Made by a program: the position numbers and the translations under genes. A DNA stretch of 64,000 bases from positions 1,798,001 through 1,862,000 of the forward strand of contig OZ038526.1 of NCBI GenBank assembly GCA_964036665.1, in the 5' to 3' direction. This DNA is from Gordius sp. MW1. Taxonomy: Eukaryota; Nematomorpha; Gordioida; Gordea; Gordiidae. Positions 1-10,106 of this stretch are shown here, in pieces. Position 1 is the stretch's first letter. Every line of letters begins with the position of its first letter. A model generated the notes under the pieces. The model worked only from the letters and a program-made list of their open reading frames with translations. It searched no databases and was not told the DNA's origin.

Positions 1-627
1 TAAGAGTAGAGGGAAATTTAGCAAACTTATGACTATATAAATATATGTAGAAAATGTATATGTAACTATTTTTATAGCCTTATAAAATTTCTTATATAAC
101 ATTTTTCATTTAGATATTTTTCAATAATTTTGATCTTTTATTATGAATCTATATGAAAAACTTTATAAAATAACATTTAAATTTGCAAAAGTATGAGTTG
201 AGACCAATAGTAACTTTTTTGCCTTAAAAAATAAAAAGCCAAAAATTGCCTAAGTTTGAACATCTCTTTTTTTTTGTTTTTGGGTTATTTTTTACCAAAT
301 TTCCCACATTTATAGTTTCAACCTTCTTTTATAGAATCTTACTGAAACCATAAAATAAAAAAAAAAATTATGAGCCAAAATAGTGAGTAGGGGAAAAATT
401 TTGGGGGTTGCTGTAATTATAGGTAAAAAATTTAAACCACTTAATCAATTAGCCAAATTAATATATTAATGAATGTAGAAGAGTTGATTGCAAATTTTGA
501 CAAGTTTATATTATAAAACATCTAAGTTATAGCTATTTAAAGTTTGGGGTAATTATAACCCCAAATACCATCCGTGTTAGCATTTTTGACCCAACCTACG
601 AAGTGTTAAATGGACATATTTAGGAGT
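1..627. repeat. Dispersed 0.63-kb repeat, copy 1 (truncated by window edge)
   Basis: This AT-rich stretch recurs in the same orientation at about 25319-25959 with only scattered substitutions and small indels. Shared landmarks include a start near TAAGAGTAGAG, a middle AGTATGAGTTGAGACC block and an end near ACCATCCGTGTTAGC. There is no reading frame of note. The copy begins at the first base of the window, so its left boundary is not visible. No terminal repeats or target duplication are seen; the class is unknown. Confidence 0.85.
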
Positions 628-1262
628 TTTTAAAGCTAACATATTACATTTAACCTTGATTATCAAAAAAATATATCCTGCTCCATCTAGGGATTCTTAG
701 GGCACTTTGGCACCCGATGTTTTATGAAACTCTAATGGCAGCGAATAATTCTAAACTAAATAAAGAACTGATTATGTAGGTGAGCGTTATTCAATTTTAA
801 AACAAAGCCATTAATTTAAAATATATTTTGGTTGACAGTTTAAAAAAAATCGAAACAAAATTGACTTTAATGGTTTCGATATTAAAAGATTGCATTATTT
901 AATGATACTAACTGACTAGGCAAACGTTGTTTTGCTATATACATTATTTCTAGAAAATACTATAAGTGTATGGGTTGGTTATGAAGTAAACCAATTAATT
1001 AAAGGATGGATAGTTATTAAAAATATGCTTCTATGATCGACCACGTGATAATAATGGCAAAAATTGCATAATTTAATCTTTATTTATTTAATTTAAATAG
1101 TTTGTTAAACCCCAATAATTTTGACCGTATACTGTAACATTTTTATTATACTTTTAAATAATTCGAGAAAACTTCAGCCTTGTATGTATGACGTCATTAT
1201 TGTATATGATGCTATAAATGAAACTGCTGGCCGGGAAATGTCCGATATTTTTAAAACGAAAA
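628..1262. other. AT-rich intergenic stretch
   Basis: I see no gene, RNA or clear repeat here. Short open frames have no recognisable domain and look like chance. Confidence 0.5.
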
Positions 1263-1530
1263 GGTATTTTAGGAATCTGAAAAAGCTATTTTACCCCTGG
1301 CCGCCCTGGGCATCTACGGCTAAATTTTTGCGCGAATCGGGCGGGTAGTTTCAGAATTTAGCCCTTTTTTAAAACTAAAAGGAATTTAGGATTCTGCAAA
1401 AGCTATTTTACCCCTGGCCGCCCTGGGAACCTACGGGTAAAGTTTCGCGCGAATCGCGCCGGTAGTTTCAGAATTTAGCCCTTATCCACATACATACATA
1501 CATACACTATTTTATATATATAGATAATCG
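1263..1530. repeat. Direct tandem pair of about 105 bp followed by an ATAC microsatellite
   Basis: Two near-identical units lie at about 1263-1368 and 1380-1481. Each contains AAAAGCTATTTTACCCCTGG, a CGCGCGAATCG-like block and the ending GTAGTTTCAGAATTTAGCCC. They are followed at once by (CATA)n and a TATATATAGAT tail. A microsatellite tail of this kind is common at the 3' end of LINEs and SINEs, so this may be the tail of a non-LTR element. No coding sequence is attached. Confidence 0.7.
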
Positions 1531-1756
1531 ATTTGATAAAGTCGGTCTCCTTCATAGTTATCATCTTCGTCTAAGGTTCAATCCAAACATTTCTAAAGAT
1601 TGAGAAATCTAATATAAGAGTTTTGCAAGGGCTCACTATTCTTAATTACCATATGTACAAAGGTGTAATTAATATAGATTAGTTTAATGGGGTGACATTT
1701 TACAATGCTCGTTAAATTCTTAATCTTAATTTTTATCAGCTTTTCATTATTTTGCC

Positions 1757-2425
1757 ATAAGTATCGTGTTCCGGAGCGGCGGAGGAACATGATTTAAACT
1801 AAAAAATGGTTTGAAGGGAGAATTAAGGAATTAATTGGGAGAATTGAGGAAAGATAGGGGCATATGTTGAGATATATAGTCAGACGGCCGGGTGGATGGC
1901 AGGGGGGAAAAGGTAAAGGACTCCCCCAGGCACAATACACTTTAAATTCGATTTTACTACATGGTATTTTAACTAATTTATTTATATCCGAGACTATTAC
2001 AAGAATTAAATAATGAATAAAAAATCAAACAACTCTCGGTACAATACGTTGTGTATAAAAATCAATGATGCGTATTGATGTTGATCAATAGGGGAAGAAA
2101 TAACAAATACGTATAAGCGCGTGGGGGGGGGGGAAATAAACTGAAATTAAATAGAAAGGAAGAGACTTGTATATCCAGAGTCCTTGTTGGTATATATTAA
2201 AATCAGTAAATACAGCAGATGTTTTAACGCTTGTAAGATCAAAAGGATCTCATAATCAACGAACTTGCAGTATAAAGAAAGGAAGGGAGGGGAATCGAAT
2301 AAGTATGTCTGAGATAAGCAGTTTTACAAGGGGTTGGGGAAAAATCCTTAATTTTGTATAAGAGGACATGGGGGGTGGGAGAAATTAAATATACGAGTAT
2401 CTCCGGATACGACACCTTCCATTCT
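1757..2425 (+). repeat. Complex dispersed repeat family X, copy 1
   Basis: The unit starts at an inverted motif (TGTTCC..GGAACA) and continues through a GTCAGACGGCCGGG block, a GATGTTGATCAATAGGGG block, a G-run and an end near CTCCGGATACGACAC. A second direct copy starts at 2922, and an inverted copy is at about 19976-20480. No transposase or reverse transcriptase is visible, so this is a non-autonomous repeat of unknown class. Confidence 0.8.
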
Positions 2426-2921
2426 TCGATAAAATTAGGGCCAGGGGTAGGAATATATGTAGACAAAAATTTATCTAATAAACTCGCTTGGCTTACAATG
2501 TTGAAACATATAATTATAGCACTAATATAATATATTGAATATTATACTAATTATACAAAATTAACCTCGCGTATTATTATATACGACATACGAAAAATTT
2601 TGAAGTCTCTTTTTCTTTAAATCATGTAGTATTATCATTTGAAGAATTAGGTGTTCATGGCAAACGGGATGTATTTATAAATAGCTCATTTATGGCTTGT
2701 GGGAATCCTGGAATAATCCCATCTTCCCCGCACTTTAAATGGGCAAGAGAATCCCTGCTCTGTGACAGAACCTGACCTGAATTTTCCTCGGAAGAAGGGG
2801 GGTGGGGGGAGGAATTCGCTCCAAATTATTTTACAATGACTTTTCCGTCTTAATTCTTCCTTTCCTCTTGTTGAATAATTTTTGTTACTTCCTTCGGGCC
2901 TGAGTAAAATATCTGACACCA
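2426..2921. other. Spacer between the two family-X copies
   Basis: The first 40 bases continue family X, because the inverted copy near 20020-20060 also carries the CCCCTGG..CCTAATTTT block. The rest shows no gene. Open frames here are short and G-run driven. Confidence 0.45.
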
Positions 2922-3957
2922 AATATCGTGTTCCGGAGGGGCGGTGGAACATGATTTAAACTAAAAAAGGTTTGAATGGAGAATTAAGGAATTAAATGGA
3001 AGAATTGAGGAAAGATATAGGCATATGTTGAGATACTATAGTCAGACGGCCGGGTTGATAGCAGGGGGAAAAAGGTAAAAGACTCCCCCAGCCACAATAT
3101 ACTTTTAATTCGATTTTACTACATGGTGTTTTAAATAATTTATTCATATCCGAGACTATTACAAGAATTAAAGAATGAATGAAGAAATCAAACAACTCTC
3201 GGTACAATACGTTGTGTATAAAAATCAATGATGCGTATTGATGTTGATCAATAGGGGAAGAAATAACAAATACGTATAAGCGCGTGGGGGGGGGAAATAA
3301 CACACGTACTGAAATTAAATAGAAAGGAAGAGACGTGTATATCCAGAGTCCTTGTTGGTTTATATTCAAATCCCTTTCAATTCAACTCACAAACGTTCAG
3401 CTCGTAAATCGTTAATAGGTTATTAACGTCATTAACTTTTTGTAATGCGCATGCGTAGCATTTAACAGACCAATCAGATAGCTGCGCATTTATCTAATGC
3501 GCATGCGTCTGCATTTAACAATTATTGCTGCACTATAAAACTTTAAGGGACAGGGTTTCGGGGTAGTGTTTTAGGTCAGCGTTTTAAGTTAGGGTTAGGA
3601 TTAGATGCACACAAATTTCCTCCCCATTTGAGATTTAATTCTAATATATTGATTATCTAGTATAACAAATACGACATCTATCCATCGTTAATACTTAATT
3701 TGTGAGTTGTATGTTTATCAGTAGAAACGGATTCATTAAAATCAGTAAATACAGCAGATGTTTTAACGCGTGTAAGATCAAAAAATCTCACGATCAACGA
3801 ACTTGCCATATAAAGAAAGGAAGGGAGGGGAATCGAATAACTATGTCTGAGTGAAGCAGTTTTACAAGGGGTTGGGGAAAAATCCTTAACTTTTATATAA
3901 GAGGACATGGGGAATGGGAGATTTAAATATACGAGTATCTCCGCATACGACACATAA
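2922..3957 (+). repeat. Family X, copy 2, split by a 0.37-kb insertion
   Basis: The left part (2922-3366) and right part (about 3736-3957) match copy 1 in order. Between them lies a block absent from copy 1, with two ATGCGCATGCGT motifs, an ACCAATCAGA..GCTGCGCAT motif and a TTAGGGTTAGG run. Copy 1 supplies the uninterrupted reference for the insertion. Confidence 0.75.
3367..3735. mobile_element. Insertion in family X carrying CAATCAGA/GCTGCGCAT motif
   Basis: This sequence interrupts copy 2 of family X. Its AATCAGA..AGCTGCGCAT..TTAACA..TTGCTGCACT core recurs, diverged, at about 26970-27025. It has no open frame and its ends are not clearly defined; class unknown. Confidence 0.5.
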
Positions 3958-4951
3958 GGATCCTAGATTTTTTACAATTATGCAAAGAAGATTTGATGAA
4001 TTTTATTCCTCTCCTCAGTAGCACGTGAACAACCACTTTTAAATGTCTTAAAATAGTTTTGTTAAAATAATCTACACTCATGTATAACCACTAGCGTAGA
4101 TTTTTATTTTAATAGATTTATGCCGGTAGCAATTGAGTAGCTAGGCAAGGGTCGACGGCCAAGGCCCATAAGAGCAAAATCATTGCGTCTTTAGCTCCCC
4201 AAGATAAAAATTCTCAAAAATTTCGGACTAAGAAAAATTTACCATAATAACACAGGTCTATAAGAAAAAAATCCTGCAATCTGACAAATATCTTTGATAG
4301 AGAATTTTTCGCTTAACAATAATATGGCTTTTAGTTTTTCCCTTAGTCGTCCAGATTTTGTTATAAATGAGGCCAAAGGTGCAAAAATGGCATTTTTGAC
4401 GTTTTTTGAGGCTGTATTCCCACGTTATTTTGAATTTATATTTAATAATATTTATATAATCCTATAGACCATTTATTGATCTATAGAATCATGTTTTATT
4501 TTTTTGTTTTACCCTTACTTTTAGTTTTATCCACGTTTATTTGAACCTCCATCCTGCATTAAAATTCCTCCCACTATGTTGGAAAAACAGAGTACATTAG
4601 ATTAGAGTACATACCACATACGCATTTACTAACACATCAATCTCTCCCTTTCCCTTTCTCTTCCATTACCGTTCCCATATCTAACCAAGCACGCAAGAAG
4701 GGGGCTGGAATGGAGGATATCGAGATTATTATAAAAGCCTTTAACTGTTTATTATCTTTTTTATTGCTCGTTGGATTCTCTTTGCTTTCGAACGACGTTG
4801 TAGAAAAGTGCATTGTGGATAACAGGAATACTCCATTTTATCCTCCCTAGCTTCTATAACTAGCTTGAAGCACCACTTAGCGATTTAGAGGCTTGAGAAC
4901 TTATGTCATCCCCTTTAATAAGGACATGCCATTAGGGACCATGCCAACATC
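3958..4951. other. Intergenic, no feature recognised
   Basis: AT-rich sequence with some pyrimidine-rich patches (about 4640-4680). I see no coding exon, RNA gene or clear repeat. Confidence 0.4.
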
Positions 4952-4984
4952 TAGAGAACTGCACCGGTAACAACCCGATTCGAT

Positions 4985-5135
4985 ATTGGGTCGGGTCGGG
5001 TTCGGGGTGAAAATTTTGAAATGTCTTCGGGTCAGGATCGGGTTAAAAATTTTCAAATGCTTTCGGGTCGGGTTCGGGTTGAAAATTTTAATATGCTTTC
5101 GGGTCGGGTCGGGTTGGATTTAAAGTGTCGGGTCA
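4985..5135. repeat. CGGGT-rich minisatellite, left block
   Basis: About three units of 50 bp, each with TCGGGTCGGGTTCGGG-type sequence then GAAAATTTT and ATGCTTTCGGG. The same unit in the same orientation is at 7440-7625. Confidence 0.75.
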
Positions 5136-5519
5136 AAGGTTATGAATCATAGCAAAATACGCGGGACATATATTCTAAATTAATGCTATTATCTATTTTA
5201 TTTTTAATCAATATCGAGATGTATAATTGAAGATTTTTCATTCTGTTAATTAACCTTTCGTTTTTTAAATCTAATTGTTTTAATTTGGACGCTAAATTTG
5301 ACTCGTGAAAGGTAAAATATATCAACAAAATAATATTCTTAAATTGCATTTAAATGGTGTGAAGTGGTAGTTCATTATTGATTTAAACTACATAAATATA
5401 TATTCATAAAACATATAAAAGTAAGTTTAAATTTATTAATGATTCATTTTCAAAACTATCATCTTATTTATCAGTTATTTGTTCCCACATTGGTGGGGTT
5501 TGTTTTGATGAGTTTCTTC

Positions 5520-7095
5520 CATCTTGACCGGGTGAGTGCCATGTCGACTAATCTCTTTAGTTTTCATAACTTTATCGACTTGCCCTTTCCACGTGACACG
5601 GGGTCGTCCTCTTCCTCTCTTCCCCGGTACCTCCATGTCTAGTACTTTTCGTTATACGTCATCCGTGTCCCTTCTTAGTATATGCCCATACCACCTTAGC
5701 CGATTTTCGTTAATCATGTTCGCCATAGGTTGCATACCCATTTTTGTCATGAGAAAGTCATTCGTCATATGGTCGAGCTTAGTATACCCCAAGCTCTGGC
5801 TTGTAATAGCTTTCCGTCAGTGGTGCTTAATGCCCATGTTTCACTTCCATAGGGTAACACCTGTCTTACGATGGATTTGTAAGCTTTGCTCTTCAACCAT
5901 ATTGGCATTTTCTTGTCGCACATTACACCGGATATATCGCCATTTAAGCCATCCTTTTTGGATCCGGGCATTGACTTCTGTTGCGCAACCTCTCTCTTGA
6001 TGTAGCATCGAGCCGAGAGGTATGTAAACCTGTCTACTTTTGGGTACTTTAGATGGTCATCCAGCGATGGGGTGCTTGTACCGTTCATTTCCATGTATAC
6101 CGTTTTTCGATCGTAGACCTTTACACCATATCCAGCTAAGCGCTTTGACCACTTTTCGGCTTCTTCGAATACTTTCTCCCTTGTTTCCTGCATAGTACTA
6201 TATCATCGGCATATAGCACACACCATGGCGATGTTTGAATGTCCCTCGTTATCGTGTCTATAATTATATTAAATAAAAAGGGACTTAAAGCAGAGCCTTG
6301 ATGTAATCCAATATTAACCCGAAATGGTTTAGAGTCTCCAACTGTCGTCCTAACGCAAGAGTTTGAGGCTTCATAAATATTTTTTACAAGCCGTATATAT
6401 GCGTCAGGGATATTTTGTTTCCTCAGGCACCACCGTATTAAATCGCGGAGGACCGTGTCATAAGCTTTCTCCAAGTCGATAAAAACCATATGTAGGTCTT
6501 TCCTCTTTTCACCATACTTATCCATATTGTCTTAGGGCGAAGATTGGGTCGATTGTGGATTTGCCGGCCACGAATCCGAATTGATTAGCCGATATTTCCA
6601 CTTCGTTTTTCAGCCTTGTTACTAAGATCCTTTCCATAAGCTTCAAGGAGTGGCAAGTTAGCTTGATACCTCTGTAATTGCCGCAGACCTGAGGGTCTCC
6701 TTTGCCTTTAAATAAGGGTATTATCGTGCTTGCTCTCCATTGATTAGGGATTCGCTCTTCTACCAATATCTTGTTAAGGAGGTTCGTCATGGTGGTGACT
6801 CCCTCTTCACGACATCCGAGCAATGCTTCCATAGGTATTCCATCTGGGCCATTTGCTTTTCCTTTTTGCATCATGTTCATTTGTGTCCTAACTTCATCCT
6901 TCTGAAAGAGTTCGACCATACTTATATTTGGCTCAATTTCGGGAAGGGAATCCTTGTCATTAGCAATATTCATAAGTTTCCTAAAATTTCCTTTCCACCT
7001 TTTCATCACTTCTTTCGGCTCGAATAAGGTTTGACCCTTCTCGCTTATGACTATTTTAAGAACTCCGACATAGCGATTTATATATCTCAAATTAA
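5520..7095 (-). pseudogene. RTE-like LINE reverse transcriptase, 5'-truncated and frameshifted
   Basis: Read on the minus strand, successive frames give a continuous non-LTR polymerase: NYRGIKL and SLKLMERIL (finger/palm entry), QFGFVAGKSTIDPIF, then after a frameshift near 6520 HMVFIDLEKAYD, GLHQGSALSPFLF and the catalytic YADDIVL near 6210, then after another shift LPYGSETWALS, NRLRWYGHILRRD and a final GRGRPRVTWKG near 5600. This motif set is typical of RTE-clade LINEs. The endonuclease half is missing upstream of 7095. At least two frameshifts and an internal stop make it inactive. A matching endonuclease fragment occurs elsewhere, at 31727-32167. Confidence 0.85.
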
Positions 7096-7235
7096 ATGTG
7101 ACTCGATATTGTAGATGCTAGCATATTTATATATCTCTATAATATATCATTCAAATAAATTTAGTAATCAAAATCTGTGATATCAATTAATTTCATAAAT
7201 TGCACTTTAATTTGTCCATTAAATTTTAATACCCT

Positions 7236-7393
7236 CATGGGCGTAGCCAGGATTGAAATTCAATAATGATTAAGGGAGGGGCAAAATAACCATTTTTTTT
7301 AATTTAAGCCATAATTAGATAAAATATCTAAGATATTTTAGATTTAGAAAGGGGGAAGCCGCCCGTCCCTGCCACCCCCTGGTTATACCCATG
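7236..7393 (+). mobile_element. CATGGGCG-type hAT MITE
   Basis: Starts CATGGGCGTAGCCAGGATT and ends CCTGGTTATACCCATG, with the family's internal GGGGCAAAAT and AGCCATAATT motifs. The target duplication is not clear for this copy. Confidence 0.8.
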
Positions 7394-7439
7394 CACACAG
7401 CAATTTTTCTTACTCTCGCGTTGGATACCAAAATTTAAA

Positions 7440-7625
7440 ACACGTTCGGAAGGGATTCGGTTAAAAAATTTAAACGCTTTGGGGTCGGGCCGGATCGGGT
7501 CCGAGGTGAAAATTTTAAGTGCTCTCGGGTCGGGTCGGGCTGAAAATTTTAAAATGCTCTCGGGTCGGATTCGGGTTGAAAAATTTAAAATGCTTTCGAG
7601 TCGGGTGGGGTTCGGGTTGAAAAAA
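7440..7625. repeat. CGGGT-rich minisatellite, right block
   Basis: Four or so units related to those at 4985-5135, same orientation, separated from them by the LINE and a MITE. Confidence 0.75.
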
Positions 7626-7653
7626 GTGACTTTACAGTTCTCTACCAACAACC

Positions 7654-8373
7654 CTACTCCCACCAAATAACATGACATCCGCACAAAAGTAATGTTTTCT
7701 TTATTATTTATCTTGCCTTAAATGTAATTTTTTATAAAATATAATTTGCATAATACAATAATTTGTTTAACATTTTAAACAATAGCCTTTCCGTGCAAAT
7801 GAAGCCCTCTCATAATTTTTAGGGTTATGTAACACAAATAAAATTAACCCTAAATATTTGTTAACTGTTGCTAGATAGGTCATAGTATTAAACTATTTTA
7901 CTCGAACATTGTTGTTTTATTAAAGCATTTATCATCTAATTAATATATTACAACACCTATATTAAAATGTATAAGTAAAATAAACTAAAAGTTTGCCTAA
8001 TTCATAATAATTCTTGCATTTATTTTCTTATTTTTTGGTCATTGGCTTTCTCAATGGAATAAGTTATGAAGTTATCCTTTTAGTTTAAGTTTGTTTTAAC
8101 CTTCCAATACTGAAGTGGATATTATAATATACTTATGTTTCAACGTTAGTTAAATTTTCATGCATGGTGTCAATATCACATATAACAACAGCCAACGACT
8201 TAGAAGTGGTTTAAATTTCGGTAATAAAATAAATTCGCACCCCACCCATTAATTTTTAAGTTCCGTTTTCGGCTTGTACACATCGGTTGGAGTCATGGGT
8301 GGCATTTAGAGGTTTTATAACTTTAACTTGCTTCCAGAAATCGAGGAACTTCATGACAAAATAATTGCTAATA
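7654..8373. other. AT-rich intergenic stretch
   Basis: No gene or clear repeat is seen between the two hAT elements. Confidence 0.4.
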
Positions 8374-8381
8374 TCTTAACT

Positions 8382-9372
8382 CAGTGGCGATGCGGGGGGG
8401 GGGGGTTTCCCCCCGATTTTTTGCGAAAAAAAATTATTTTTTATCGAAAGTTTATATTTTATAGTTGTGCAACGTAACTGACCAAGTAAGACACTTATTA
8501 ATTATTATGCAATTTATTGAAATTAGCTCCCATTCCAGATGAAGTTCTTGAGATATTATCGCTGGGAAAAAGAAAATATAAAATTATTTTATAATGACTT
8601 TCTTTTTTTAATTTTAATGTTGAAATAAAAATGCTATAAAAAGGGCCAATCCATTTAATCTATTTTTTGACATAGTTTTTCTTATATAAAAGCTAATAGG
8701 TAAAGGAGAGTTGTGATTTTGGGCAAAGATTATAATATTTGATAATCTGATAGGGCGTCCAAGGGATTCTTTGGACGAAATCCTCTATAATTTTTTTTCA
8801 TCGCGTTTCTGTCAATGAATTCAGAGGAAATATTATTTCGAAATTTGCCAAAACTTATTTCTTCTCCAAAAACCGTTCATTTTCTTTGCATATCGAGGTT
8901 TCTTAAGCTCAAAATCATACAACTTAGCCTTAGGTTCGACTACTATTACTAAAGTTTCTGCTAACTGTCTGACTTGCTGAAGATCTAGGTCCTTTTTTTG
9001 CAATTGCTTGAATAATATAATCATATTGTCGTAGAGAAGTGAGCAAAGTTGCAGCTTCTGTTGCAACATAGTGATCATACCAGCTTGCTTCAATTTCTCC
9101 TTATTTGGTCTCTTCCATTTCTGACAATATTTTAATTAGAACTTCATGACGTTTGAATAGATTAAATAGATTGACATTTTATTAGCGATTCATGGGGAAT
9201 TAGCTCCTACTCCAGATGACGCCTTCTTAACAAGAAAATATGAAATTATTTTATAATGAATTTCTTTATGTTTTATACCGAATTTTATAATTCTGATGTT
9301 GAAATAAATATGTTATACAATTTTTTTGAAAATTTCCCCCCCCCCCCGGAGAAAATCCTGGCTACGCGCCTG
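8382..9372 (-). mobile_element. hAT transposon relic with transposase fragment
   Basis: Begins CAGTGGCGATGCGGGG and ends CTGGCTACGCGCCTG, i.e. hAT-style CAG..CTG termini, flanked by TCTTAACT (8374-8381) and TCTTAGCT (9373-9380), an 8-bp duplication with one mismatch. A minus-strand frame (9093-8833, 86 codons) contains a helical stretch followed by ELKKPRYAKK, resembling the segment before the dimerisation domain in ZMYM1-like hAT transposases. Two direct internal repeats of about 120 bp (8520-8640 and 9195-9318, both with TTATTTTATAATGA) flank that frame. The inner terminal GGCTACGC is shared with the short CATGGGCG MITEs, so this may be a larger relative of them. Confidence 0.7.
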
Positions 9373-10106
9373 TCTTAGCTCCAAAATTAAGTAATTATTA
9401 TTATTAAAAAACCACTATTCACTAATGCGCCTACAAATAATTAATATTTATATTTGTAATTTTGTACAATATATAACCAACTTCTTGAGCGTGTAAGTAA
9501 AAATTCTTACCCTTATTGGAGCCCTCAACATGGCAGTTAACTCTATAATCACATACTAATCGAGATAGATATATAAAAGACCAAATTAGATTCAGAACAT
9601 GTTTAGGTGGTGTCAGTTGTTGTAGATAACAATTATTCAAATTTTATTTTGAAATGAAGGTGTGGTTACCTATTCATATATCTTAACCTTTATTATTTAA
9701 ATATATAAACTCGATCATTGGTTACCTATTCATACAACTTAACCTTTATTATTCGAGCAATCACAACCCTCACTATTCATATATCTTAACCTTATTATTT
9801 CACCACTCATTATAATTGGAATACCTTACAATTCACCGCTATTATTCAAATTAATAACCTCGCTACATGTGTATATAAACACGATGTTTTAACTAAAAGC
9901 ATTTCACTTGAATCACCTTTCTTTTGGGTTATAATAAAGAAGAATTTTTTAATTCTCTACAAAGGTATGATTGTGGTGATGAAAACCTCAATAGTAGTGC
10001 GCGGTAACAATGCGGTAACGTATCAATTAACGGCTGCACTCATAATTTTCAAAAAACACCTGTTTTTAAATGCATTGTATATAAAAAGTGAAACAAGATT
10101 AAAAAA
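9373..10106. promoter_or_regulatory. Region upstream of GGPS1 with a short tandem repeat
   Basis: Between the hAT element and the GGPS1 start codon. At 9664-9800 there are three imperfect direct units (starts near 9664, 9720 and 9769) built on CTATTCATATATCTTAACC then TTATTAT. No TATA box or start site can be assigned confidently; promoter function is inferred from position only. Confidence 0.4.

Larger units (their letters stand above)
4952..7645. mobile_element. hAT-like element with internal minisatellite, interrupted by a LINE
   Basis: The left end TAGAGAACTGCACC and right end CAGTTCTCTA form a short terminal inverted repeat (10 bp perfect). They are flanked by CCAACATC (4944-4951) and CCAACAAC (7646-7653), an 8-bp duplication matching at 7 of 8 positions, as expected for the hAT superfamily. 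Just inside both ends lie direct copies of a TCGGGTCGGGTTCGGG plus TGAAAATTTT minisatellite (about 4990-5135 and 7440-7625). The RTE-like LINE (5520-7095) and a MITE (7236-7393) sit between them, so this was probably a short minisatellite-bearing MITE later split by insertions. Confidence 0.6.

Noticed and set aside
2992-3369. 125-codon minus-strand frame in family X
   Set aside because: Lies wholly inside a non-coding repeat, and copy 1 of the same repeat does not keep the frame.
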